Source: Labilithrix sp.
Lineage (GTDB): Bacteria; Myxococcota; Polyangia; Polyangiales; Polyangiaceae
Reading direction: 5' to 3'
DNA length: 20,233 nt
Assembly (NCBI GenBank): GCA_028287035.1
Contig: JAQBQL010000119.1
Coordinates: 1 to 20,233 of the forward strand
Shown: piece by piece, positions 8,068-14,292 of the stretch
Layout: the number at the start of each line of letters is the position of its first letter
Position numbering within the stretch: position 1 is the first letter of the stretch
Translations under genes and position numbers: made by a program
The notes under the pieces: generated by a model
Told to the model about the DNA's origin: nothing
The model's input: only the letters and a program-made list of their open reading frames with translations
Databases searched by the model: none

Positions 8068-8883
8068 TCAGAGGCCGAGGAAGCGCGGGGCGTCGGGATC
8101 GAGCTTCGCGATGCGCACGAGGATCTCCTTCCGCTTCGCCTGGAGGACGGGGTCCTTCGCCGCGGCCGCCGCGAGCTGCTGCGGACGCGCCATCGCAAAG
8201 GCGAACGTCTCGGCCTTGTCCTCTTCCACGCCGCTCGTCGCGTACGAGGAGACGAAGCCGCCGTTCAGGAATCCGTCCTGGGCGAGCGGCTCCGACGCCC
8301 ACGCCGCGCGCAGCGTGCGGCCGCCCGCGCCGTAGGCGAAGCCCGGCTCGTTCAGCAGATCCCACTGCGGGTCGGGGCTGATCGAGCCGTCGTCCGCGAA
8401 GTCGGCGAAGTGGAAGATCTCGTGATGGAGCCCGCGCACGAGGTCGGACTCGGAGCCGGCGACGTCGAGGAGCAGGAGGCCGCCGACGTTCGGCAGGGAG
8501 GGGATCGCGAGCTCGCCCTCGTGCAGCTCGTCGGTCAGCACGACGCCGCGCAGCCGCGCCTTCCCGAGGAAGCCCTGAGGGTAGCGCGCGAGCTCGCGGG
8601 TCAGGATCGCGCGGACCGCCGTCTCGCGCTCCGGCCGCGGCGCCACGCCCTGCACGGGACCGTGCGCGAGCTCCAGCTTGAACGGCTTCGTCGCCTCGAG
8701 CAGCGCGACGCCGTTCACCCGCTCGCCCTTCACCACGAAGCCGACCTTCTCGGCGTCGGCCGGCACGCCGTCGTCGTTCATCAGCTTCGGACCGGCCGCG
8801 CGAGCGACGAGCCCGACCGCGCTGGCGAGAGCGACGGCGCCGCAGACGAAGAGCACCGAGGGCGTCACGCGGATCCGGAACAT
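8068..8883 (-). CDS. Membrane-anchored zinc metallopeptidase (HEIFH)
   Basis: A 271-residue protein. Residues 8-30 (PSVLFVCGAVALASAVGLVARAA) are a signal peptide or anchor, with a Cys at 14 but no good lipobox. The catalytic motif H154-E155-I-F-H158 sits in RGLHHEIFHFADF; a downstream VEEDKAETFAF segment (219-229) probably supplies the third zinc ligand, E225, the pattern of 'putative zinc-binding metallopeptidase' proteins. A periplasmic protease is therefore likely, with unknown substrate. The ATG at 8883 was preferred over upstream in-frame starts because it leads directly into the hydrophobic segment. It lies 62 nt downstream of the sigma-factor/small-TM pair on the same strand and may belong to that regulon. 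Its TGA abuts the TGA of the convergent gene inside TGATCA (8065-8070). Confidence 0.8.
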   Translation of the reverse strand: MFRIRVTPSVLFVCGAVALASAVGLVARAAGPKLMNDDGVPADAEKVGFVVKGERVNGVALLEATKPFKLELAHGPVQGVAPRPERETAVRAILTRELARYPQGFLGKARLRGVVLTDELHEGELAIPSLPNVGGLLLLDVAGSESDLVRGLHHEIFHFADFADDGSISPDPQWDLLNEPGFAYGAGGRTLRAAWASEPLAQDGFLNGGFVSSYATSGVEEDKAETFAFAMARPQQLAAAAAKDPVLQAKRKEILVRIAKLDPDAPRFLGL

Positions 8884-8945
8884 CGACGACACTCTAGCAA
8901 AGGACAGGCGCGCGGCGACCCGCCCTTCGCCCGCATCCACGGTCC

Positions 8946-9200
8946 TCATTGCAGGAGCGCGGCGGCCGCGCCGATCGCCCACGTCATGTAGAGGCCCACG
9001 AATGCCGCGAGCGCCGCCGGGAAGGCGACCCGCGCGCCCGACCTCGCGAACCGGAGCGGCAGGTACAGGCGCCCGCCCTCGAACCGCGCCAGGTAGGCGG
9101 CGCGGCCCTGCCGGCCGAGCCGTCCGGCGAGCTGCCGATCGTGAGGGACGGGCGGCAGCGCCCGGAGGTCGTCATCGAGCCCATCGTGCTTGTCGATCAT
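8946..9200 (-). CDS. Small single-TM protein coupled to the ECF sigma factor
   Basis: An 84-residue protein. The soluble N-terminal part (DDDLRALPPVPHDRQLAGRL, then GRQGRAAYLARFEGG) resembles the start of many membrane anti-sigma factors, and a single hydrophobic helix (about residues 57-83) ends the protein. There is no zinc-finger HxxxCxxC motif. Its ATG overlaps the sigma-factor stop as ATGA, indicating translational coupling, and this position is where anti-sigma factors are normally encoded. I infer it is a short anti-sigma or sigma-tethering protein; unlike usual anti-sigmas it has essentially no domain beyond the membrane helix. Confidence 0.75.
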   Translation of the reverse strand: MIDKHDGLDDDLRALPPVPHDRQLAGRLGRQGRAAYLARFEGGRLYLPLRFARSGARVAFPAALAAFVGLYMTWAIGAAAALLQ

Positions 9201-9787
9201 GCGGGCACCTTCTTCACGTGCTCGTTCTTCTCGAGCCTGTTCATCGCCTTGGCGAGCTGGGCGCGCGCGCGGGAGAGCCGCTGCCTCAGCGCCTCGTAGG
9301 ACACGTCGAGCATGAGCGCGACCTCCTCCTGGTCCATGCCTTCGACGCCCACGAGGAGGAGGACCTCGCGCGATGCGACGGGAAGCGCTTGCAGCGCCTG
9401 CTCGAGCCGCGCGATCGACCGGTTTCGCTCGTGCTGGGCGTCCGGGTCGGTCACGACTGCGCCGCTCGTCATGGCCTCGACGCCGAAGGCGAAGAGGCGG
9501 CTGAGGTCGAGCATCGCCCACCGGCGGTGGCTCGTGAAGGCGTTGCGAGCGATCGTGAAGAGGTACGGTCCGACCCTGGTGTCCTCGCGGAGCCCCGGCG
9601 CGGCGCGCGCGAAGCGCAGCCAGGTCTCCTGCGCGAGGTCCTCGGCCGTGTCGCGCCGACCCGAGAGCCGCGCCAGGAACGAGAAGAGGCGCGCGTGGTA
9701 GGTCGCGTAGACGCGGTCGAACGCGGCGCCGTCGCCGCGGCGCAGCCTGCTCACGAGCTCCTGCTCCTCCGGCTGCGGCCCTTCCAC
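9197..9787 (-). CDS. ECF-family RNA polymerase sigma factor
   Basis: A roughly 196-residue sigma-70 family protein. Region 2: ELVSRLRRGDGAAFDRVYATYH, then DTAEDLAQETWLRFARAAPG and VGPYLFTIARNAFTSHRRW. Region 4: LEQALQALPVASREVLLLVG, then a helix-turn-helix MDQEEVALMLDVSYEALRQRLSR. There is no C-terminal SnoaL-type extension. I chose GTG 9787 because a start there gives the normal short lead before region 2. It also lies 9 nt downstream of a CGTT element matched to a -35 in the inverted repeat. An ATG at 9871 in frame would run through that repeat and nearly touch the divergent gene. The cognate regulator is probably the 84-residue membrane protein encoded directly after it. Confidence 0.88.
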   Translation of the reverse strand: MEGPQPEEQELVSRLRRGDGAAFDRVYATYHARLFSFLARLSGRRDTAEDLAQETWLRFARAAPGLREDTRVGPYLFTIARNAFTSHRRWAMLDLSRLFAFGVEAMTSGAVVTDPDAQHERNRSIARLEQALQALPVASREVLLLVGVEGMDQEEVALMLDVSYEALRQRLSRARAQLAKAMNRLEKNEHVKKVPA

Positions 9788-9796
9788 GACCGAGAG

Positions 9797-9822
9797 AACG
9801 CCCCGGAACCGGGCGTGTGACC
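9797..9822 (-). promoter_or_regulatory. Putative ECF-type promoter of the sigma operon
   Basis: On the minus strand GGTCACA (complement of 9816-9822) is followed after 15 nt by CGTT (complement of 9797-9800). The -10 element ends 9 nt before the GTG at 9787 and no Shine-Dalgarno is visible, so the transcript would have almost no leader. The -35 element is part of the inverted repeat at 9810-9856. Confidence 0.5.
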
Positions 9823-9856
9823 AACAAAATGCAGAGAAAAGGTTGTCACACGCCCG
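9810..9856. repeat. 12-bp inverted repeat between divergent genes
   Basis: CGGGCGTGTGAC at 9810-9821 and GTCACACGCCCG at 9845-9856 are perfect reverse complements, separated by 23 nt. Skipping one base (9822), three more pairs (AAC 9823-9825 with GTT 9842-9844) extend the arms. The spacer is A-rich (aaaatgcagagaaaagg), in contrast to the G+C-rich surroundings. Each arm contains the -35-like element of one of the two divergent genes. Confidence 0.85.
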
Positions 9857-9869
9857 AGCGGCGGGCGTC
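9844..9869 (+). promoter_or_regulatory. Putative ECF-type promoter of the small membrane protein
   Basis: TGTCACA at 9844-9850 is followed after 15 nt by CGTC at 9866-9869, a layout like ECF promoters with a TGTCACA-type -35. The ATG of the downstream gene is at 9878, 8 nt later, without a Shine-Dalgarno sequence. It mirrors the minus-strand promoter on the other arm of the inverted repeat, with identical spacing. Confidence 0.5.
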
Positions 9870-9877
9870 ATGACGGC

Positions 9878-10249
9878 ATGTGGACCTTGATTCGCAACGG
9901 CGGCGTCGTCCCGATGCTCACGATCCTGCTGTTCGGCGCGCTCACGCTCGGGGCGTCGTTCTACTTCGCGATCAAGCCGCAGCGGCGCTCCCTCGGGTTC
10001 ATCGAAAGCATGGCCCGCGCCACGCTCTTCGGGACGCTCGCCGCCACCGCGGGCGCGGTGGGGGCGACCCTCTACGCCGCGAGCCAGGTGTGGGAGCAAC
10101 CGGACGGCGGGGCCGTGGTCGCCGCGCACCTGATCGTCCAGGGCCTCGCGGAGTCCACGAGCCCGCTCATCCTGGGCTTCTCGTTCCTCGCGCTGGCCGC
10201 GATGCTGTCCGCCGTCGGTCGCCGCCGCCTCGACGAGGCGAAGAGCTGA
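9878..10249 (+). CDS. Small multi-TM protein, MotA/TolQ/ExbB-like start
   Basis: A 123-residue membrane protein with about three hydrophobic helices (residues roughly 8-32, 46-70 and 84-113). The opening MWTLIRNGGVVPMLTILLFG, followed by a basic loop KPQRR, recalls the first segment of MotA/TolQ/ExbB proton-channel proteins. At 123 residues it is too short for a full channel subunit, and no ExbD partner follows. It is divergent from the ECF sigma factor and probably a member of its regulon, given the mirrored promoter. An envelope function is likely; the exact role is unknown. The MFS pump gene follows 60 nt downstream. Confidence 0.65.
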   Translation: MWTLIRNGGVVPMLTILLFGALTLGASFYFAIKPQRRSLGFIESMARATLFGTLAATAGAVGATLYAASQVWEQPDGGAVVAAHLIVQGLAESTSPLILGFSFLALAAMLSAVGRRRLDEAKS

Positions 10250-10309
10250 GGCGCAGAGGCGTCATCGCTCGGCAGTGACGCGCCGCCCGATGTCCGGCAT
10301 GGTGGCTCC

Positions 10310-11503
10310 GTGGAGGTCCGGGAACGAACGCTCGCTCTCACGCTCGGCTCGCTGACGGCGTTCGCGCCGCTCTCGATCGACATGTACCTGCCGAGCCTTC
10401 CGAGCATCCAGCGGGACCTCGGCACGACCGCGAGCCTCGTGCAGCTCACGCTGTCGGCGTTCTTCGCCGGCATGGCCATCGCGCAGCTCGCGTACGGACC
10501 GCTCGCCGATCGGTTCGGCCGGCGCAGGCCCCTCGTCATCGGGCTCGGCCTCTATGTTCTCGCCTCGTTCGGCTGCGCGCTCGCGCCGAACATCCACGCG
10601 CTCATCGCCTTCCGGTTCCTGCAGGCGGTGGGCGGGGCCGCCGGCATCGTGATCGCGCGCGCGGTGGTCCGCGATCTGAGGTCGGGCGCCGAGGCGGCGC
10701 GGCTCTTCTCGCTGCTCATGCTGGTGATGGGCGTCGCGCCGATCCTCGCGCCGCTCGTCGGCAGCAGCCTTCTCCTGCTCGGCACCTGGAGGCTCGCCTT
10801 CGCGCTGCTCGGCATGATCGGCTTGCTCGTCCTGCTGATCGTGCCACGCGTCCTGCCCGAGACCTCCCGGAGTCGCCTCGAGCGGCTCGACGTGCGCAGC
10901 GTCGCCGGGGGCCTGCGCGAGCTCGGGCGTGATCGCGACTTCGTGGCGTACTCGCTGGCCGGCGGCTTCTCGCAGGCCGGGATGTTCGCGTACATCGCGG
11001 GCTCGCCGTTCGTGCTGATCCAGATCTTCCACCTCTCCCCGCAGGCGTACGGGTGGGCCTTCGGGGCGAACGCCGCGGGCCTCATCGCTGCCTCCCAGCT
11101 GAACCGGCGGCTGCTCGCGACGTCCACGCCGGCGCGCGTGCTCGGCAAGGCCATCGTGGTCTCGCTGCTCGCGGGGCTCGCCTACGTGGCGCTCGCTCTT
11201 GCGCATCTCGTGGTGCTGCCGGCGGTCCTCGCGTGCCTCTTCTTCTTCGTGGCCATGCTCGGCTTCGTCGGTCCCAACGCGACCGCCATCGCGCTCGAGG
11301 GTCAGGCGGTCCGCGCGGGCCTGGCCTCGGCAGCGCTCGGCTCCGGGCAGTACGTGATCGCGGCGGTCGCCTCCGCGGCGGTCGGCCTCTTCGAGAACGG
11401 CACGATGCTCCCGATGGCATCGGTGATGGCGCTCTGTGCGCTCGCCAGCGCGCTCGCCGCGGCCACGCGCCGGGGTGCACGGCCCGGTGCTAGGATCGCC
11501 TGA
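10310..11503 (+). CDS. Bcr/CflA-type MFS drug efflux transporter
   Basis: A 397-residue, twelve-TM major facilitator protein. FAPLSIDMYLPSLP (residues 18-31) in TM1 and GPLADRFGRRRP (63-74, motif A between TM2 and TM3) are hallmarks of the Bcr/CflA subfamily, followed by RFLQAVGGAAGIVIARAVVRD at the motif C-bearing half. Members export bicyclomycin, chloramphenicol, sulfonamides or metabolites by proton antiport; the substrate here cannot be read from sequence. The start is a GTG at 10310, giving the usual short cytoplasmic N-terminus; no clear Shine-Dalgarno precedes it. The following zinc-ribbon gene starts 1 nt after its stop, implying one transcript. Confidence 0.9.
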   Translation: MEVRERTLALTLGSLTAFAPLSIDMYLPSLPSIQRDLGTTASLVQLTLSAFFAGMAIAQLAYGPLADRFGRRRPLVIGLGLYVLASFGCALAPNIHALIAFRFLQAVGGAAGIVIARAVVRDLRSGAEAARLFSLLMLVMGVAPILAPLVGSSLLLLGTWRLAFALLGMIGLLVLLIVPRVLPETSRSRLERLDVRSVAGGLRELGRDRDFVAYSLAGGFSQAGMFAYIAGSPFVLIQIFHLSPQAYGWAFGANAAGLIAASQLNRRLLATSTPARVLGKAIVVSLLAGLAYVALALAHLVVLPAVLACLFFFVAMLGFVGPNATAIALEGQAVRAGLASAALGSGQYVIAAVASAAVGLFENGTMLPMASVMALCALASALAAATRRGARPGARIA

Positions 11504-11504
11504 G

Positions 11505-11840
11505 ATGGCGAAGCGAGAGCGCACCGAGCGGCGCGAGGCCGAACGTCAGGCGCTCAAGATGGCGAAGGCGCGCATGAAGCTCGCCGCGCTCGAGGCGGGC
11601 GGCGGTCCGGATCGTCCGATCGAGGTGACGAGCGCCTCCATCATCGAGCCGCATGCGTCGAGCATGCACTGCGCGTCCTGCGACAACCCTGGCGTGCGCG
11701 TCGAGGAGCATGTCGCCGAGACGTTGCGCGCAGCGGAGGGCGAGCCCGAGCGCCGGCTTCGCGTCGTCCACGTGCGGTGCCCGCGCTGCGGGACGCGGCG
11801 GCCGGTGTACTTCCGGATCGGTACGGCGCTCGCGAACTAG
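11505..11840 (+). CDS. Small zinc-ribbon protein
   Basis: A 111-residue protein. Residues 1-30 are a charged, Lys/Arg/Glu-rich helix (AKRERTERREAERQALKMAK). The second half carries two cysteine pairs, HCASCDNPG and RCPRCGTRR, about 40 residues apart, a probable four-Cys zinc ribbon closed by a hydrophobic strand (RPVYFRIGTAL). I do not recognise a named family. ATG 11505 is 1 nt after the MFS stop, so it is probably cotranslated. Its TAG stop (11838-11840) overlaps the TAG of the convergent kinase gene within CTAG. A role in nucleic-acid or protein binding is only a guess. Confidence 0.75.
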   Translation: MAKRERTERREAERQALKMAKARMKLAALEAGGGPDRPIEVTSASIIEPHASSMHCASCDNPGVRVEEHVAETLRAAEGEPERRLRVVHVRCPRCGTRRPVYFRIGTALAN

Positions 11841-12844
11841 GGAAAGCCGTCGTCGGCCGCGGCGTCGAGCCGGACGAGCAGCTCCTTCCGCCGCGCGAGC
11901 ACGCCCTCGAGCGCCTTCTTCGAGAGAAGGGAAGTGCCGGCGCTCTCCTCGCCGATCGCGGCGGTGAGCGAGGCCTCGTCGAGCGCTCGAACGCGGTCTG
12001 CGAAAGCGCGCGAGAAGCGATCGATGCCGGCGAGCAGGCGGCGGCTCCGCGCGAGGCCATCGGCGGGCGGCACCTCGAAGAACGCGCCGTCGTTGTCGAT
12101 GACCAGGAGGCGGCCCGTCGCCGGATCCTGCCCGACGTTCCCGCCGCTCCACCGGTCCCAGTTGCCGGTGAGGAAGTCGAAGGCCACGAGCCTGCTGATC
12201 TGCGCCGCGAGCATTCGTCGATCTTCGGGGATGCTGGCGCCGCTGCGGAGCCACGCCTTCCACTCGCTCGCGAGCGGCTCGCGCTCGAGCGCCATGAAGC
12301 CGAGCTTGTCGATCCACGGGATGACCGCGCCCTTCACGACTCCGCCCCGCGCGAGGACGTCGCGCGTGAAGAGCTCGCCCGCGCCCGACGTGCCGGCCGC
12401 CGCCGACAGCGCGCCCTCGTCGAAGGTCCGGAAGAAGGCGGGCGTCACGTCGTCCATGCCGAGCCAGAGCCCGAGGCGATAGGCGGCGATCTCGCCCTTG
12501 TAGCGAAGGGGTCCGCGACGGGACGCCGGCTTGAAGACCGCCCGCTTGCCGTTCGCGAGGTCCACGCGGAAGACCACGGACGTGTGCCCGATGCTCTTCG
12601 CCGCGGTCGGGGCGGCGGTCAGCCACGCCGTCCCGTCCTGGGCCGGCAGCGGCGCGGGCGAGGGTGCGGGAGACAGGCGCGGCGCCGTGGACACCTCCGC
12701 CGAAGGGGCGTCGCTCACGCCTGCGTCCGTCGCCGTCGGCGCGGCAGCGGCTGCGTCGGGTGCGTCCGCGCCGCCCTTCCGGCAGCCTGTGGCCATCACC
12801 GCCGCGAACAGGAGCGCGACGGCGCGCCGGTCAGCCGGCGGCAC
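11837..12844 (-). CDS. FAM20C-like kinase-fold lipoprotein
   Basis: A 335-residue predicted lipoprotein. GTG 12844 gives a signal ending VMATG-C21, followed by a low-complexity Ala/Pro/Ser linker (about 24-70). The rest matches the FAM20C atypical kinase plan: RAVFKPASRRG with K105 (FAM20C: AIFKPMRQ), a Glu in RYKGEIAAYRLGLWLG (E118), FDFLTGNWDRWSGGN with D230 (FAM20C: FDFLMGNMDRHHYE), and VIDNDGAFF with D250 (FAM20C: HLDNGRGFG). The catalytic and metal-binding residues thus appear intact. It would phosphorylate protein or glycan substrates outside the cytoplasm, unless it uses another cofactor as some relatives do. It overlaps the upstream hydrolase gene by 14 nt. HipA is a more distant relative and fits less well. 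Confidence 0.78.
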   Translation of the reverse strand: MPPADRRAVALLFAAVMATGCRKGGADAPDAAAAAPTATDAGVSDAPSAEVSTAPRLSPAPSPAPLPAQDGTAWLTAAPTAAKSIGHTSVVFRVDLANGKRAVFKPASRRGPLRYKGEIAAYRLGLWLGMDDVTPAFFRTFDEGALSAAAGTSGAGELFTRDVLARGGVVKGAVIPWIDKLGFMALEREPLASEWKAWLRSGASIPEDRRMLAAQISRLVAFDFLTGNWDRWSGGNVGQDPATGRLLVIDNDGAFFEVPPADGLARSRRLLAGIDRFSRAFADRVRALDEASLTAAIGEESAGTSLLSKKALEGVLARRKELLVRLDAAADDGFP

Positions 12845-13790
12845 GGGCGATGAACGCCTTGATCGTGGCGTCCACGAGCTCGGGTTGCTCGATCGGCGCG
12901 ACGTGCGTCCCCGCGGGGACGGTGAGCAGCTCGGCGCCCGGGATCTGCTCGGCCATCCACGACGAGAGGGAGCCCGGCGTGAACGTGTCCTTCTCACCCG
13001 CGATGATGAGCACCGGCACGTCGATCTCCTTCAGGTACGTCTCGGCGCTGTGCGCGCCGGCCGCCCGGAGCATCTTCAGGAACATCGGCAGGTCCACGTG
13101 CGTCATGTGCCGGAGATACGGCAGCATGTCCTCGCGGCGGACGTTGTCGGGGTCGACGTCACCCGCGAGGAGCGCCGCGCGGAACGCCATCTCGGGCGGG
13201 ATGCGCGACCAGATCGCGCGCGCCAGGTCAGGCTGCTTGTCGACGATCTGCGTGAGCTTCGGCAGCACCGCATCGAGAATGGGCAGGCCGCGGAACGAGC
13301 TCGTGACCTTGCCGTAGCTGCCGCACAAGAGGACGATGCCCTTCACGTGCTCCGGGAAGAGCCGCCACGTCTCGAGGCACACCTGCGTTCCCATCGAGTG
13401 GCCGAGCAGGATGCACGGCGGGTCGCCGAGATGCCGGCGTACCGCCATCAGGTCACGCGCGTGCTGCGCGATGTCGACCCGCTCGGGATCGGCCGGAGCG
13501 GCGCTACGCCCGTGGCCGCGGTAGTGCCAGTGCGCGACGTCGCACAGCTCGGCGACGTCGTTCCACAAGTACTTCCATATGAAGCCGTCGCAGAGGATGC
13601 CGTCGCAGAAGATCGCACGGAGCCGCTTGCGCTCGTCGCTCTGCGCCGCGCCGCCCCCGTGGCGCGGCATCGTGCGGAGGAAGAGCCGCGTGCCGTCCTC
13701 CGCGAGGACCGTGTCGTGGATCTCCGACGGATCGGGCGCGCCCCCGGGGGGAGGCGCGACCGACAACGGCGGACGGACGCTTTCGCTCAC
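12831..13790 (-). CDS. Alpha/beta hydrolase
   Basis: A 319-residue alpha/beta-fold hydrolase with a complete triad: nucleophile S132 in LLGHSMGTQ, D268 in IAGEKDTFTP, and H296 in PAGTHVAPIEQPE. The HYRGHGRSAAP loop (89-99) is the oxyanion-region motif of epoxide hydrolase, haloperoxidase or lactonase relatives. The N-terminal 20 residues are Pro-rich and probably disordered; there is no signal peptide, so it is likely cytoplasmic. A cap-like insertion (about 155-245) covers the site. The start is GTG at 13790 (reading SESVRPP). The gene overlaps the kinase lipoprotein gene by 14 nt, suggesting coupled expression. The substrate is unknown. Confidence 0.88.
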   Translation of the reverse strand: MSESVRPPLSVAPPPGGAPDPSEIHDTVLAEDGTRLFLRTMPRHGGGAAQSDERKRLRAIFCDGILCDGFIWKYLWNDVAELCDVAHWHYRGHGRSAAPADPERVDIAQHARDLMAVRRHLGDPPCILLGHSMGTQVCLETWRLFPEHVKGIVLLCGSYGKVTSSFRGLPILDAVLPKLTQIVDKQPDLARAIWSRIPPEMAFRAALLAGDVDPDNVRREDMLPYLRHMTHVDLPMFLKMLRAAGAHSAETYLKEIDVPVLIIAGEKDTFTPGSLSSWMAEQIPGAELLTVPAGTHVAPIEQPELVDATIKAFIARAAG

Positions 13791-13832
13791 GGTCTGTCGC
13801 TCACCTGAAGAACATCGGATGCGTCACGGGAG

Positions 13833-13855
13833 GAGCGGGAGCGCGGCTCCTGCTC
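13833..13855. terminator. Hairpin downstream of the RHH gene
   Basis: GAGCGGGAGC (13833-13842) and GCTCCTGCTC (13846-13855) pair over 10 positions with one G-T wobble and a 3-nt loop. It sits 8 nt beyond the minus-strand stop at 13864. No T tract follows on that strand, so termination is only a possibility; it could instead act in the leader of the hydrolase gene. Confidence 0.35.
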
Positions 13856-13863
13856 GGCGCAGC

Positions 13864-14103
13864 TCAGGGCTCGTCTTCCTCGTCGCCGCCGTCGACCTCG
13901 TTGACGCTCGGGAGCTTCTTGATCTCGAGGCGAGAGATCTTCCACGCGCGCTGGACGACCCAGGACAGCGAGCGGTCGAGGCGCGCGGCCTCTTCCTTGA
14001 TCTCCTGCAGCATGGACTCGGGGAAGTAGAGACTCTGCTTCCGCTTGTCGGTCTTCGAGCTCTCGGTGCGCAGGTTCGAAATCGAGTCCTTGTCGTTCGC
14101 CAA
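13864..14103 (-). CDS. TIGR04563-type small ribbon-helix-helix protein
   Basis: A 79-residue protein. The core KRKQSLYFPESMLQEIKEEA, then RLDRSLSWVVQRAWKISR, is a ribbon-helix-helix pattern (short strand, helix, turn, helix) that I recognise as the myxobacterial TIGR04563 family. The C-terminus is acidic (VDGGDEEDEP). RHH proteins bind DNA as dimers through the strand (here KQSLYF); the family has no established target. The start codon is TTG at 14103, justified by GAGGAGG 5 nt upstream; there is no in-frame ATG. It may be transcribed with the hydrolase and kinase genes, 73 nt further on, though a hairpin lies between. No toxin partner is visible. Confidence 0.85.
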   Translation of the reverse strand: MANDKDSISNLRTESSKTDKRKQSLYFPESMLQEIKEEAARLDRSLSWVVQRAWKISRLEIKKLPSVNEVDGGDEEDEP

Positions 14104-14292
14104 GGGGGCCTCCTCAGGTGGTGAGCGTGCGTACGTACAGCGCGTGGGGGAGCGAAGTACTGAATGCCAGCGTAATGCAAGGGGATCTCAGCGAAGAGGA
14201 CCCTTACCCCGACAATGATCCACTTCTAGGGGAGTTCCGTCCAGCGGTTTTATCGCTTCAACACGGCGCGCCCGGGGCAGTAGCTTCACTTC
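14104..14292. other. Divergent intergenic region (189 bases)
   Basis: The longest gap in the window, between the RHH gene (-) and the processing-protease gene (+). It is less G+C-rich than its neighbours in the middle (about 14150-14265). AAGGG (14179-14183) pairs with CCCTT (14201-14205), a weak hairpin. I find no convincing -35/-10 pair, RNA gene or small ORF, although promoters for both flanking genes must lie here. Confidence 0.5.
14109..14115 (-). promoter_or_regulatory. Shine-Dalgarno that fixes a TTG start
   Basis: On the minus strand GAGGAGG is followed by CCCCC and then TTG GCG AAC. The strong site and 5-nt spacing support TTG 14103 as the start of the RHH protein. Confidence 0.75.

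Noticed and set aside
9788..9871. Upstream ATG (9871) as the start of the sigma factor
   Set aside because: It would translate through the inverted repeat and its promoter-like elements, leave 6 nt to the divergent start, and add an unusual Cys/Phe-rich N-terminal extension. GTG 9787 gives the normal ECF length.
10259..10281. Inverted repeat GCGTCA / TGACGC between the small membrane protein and the MFS gene
   Set aside because: Only 6-bp arms with an 11-nt loop; expected by chance in DNA of this composition and not placed over a clear promoter.
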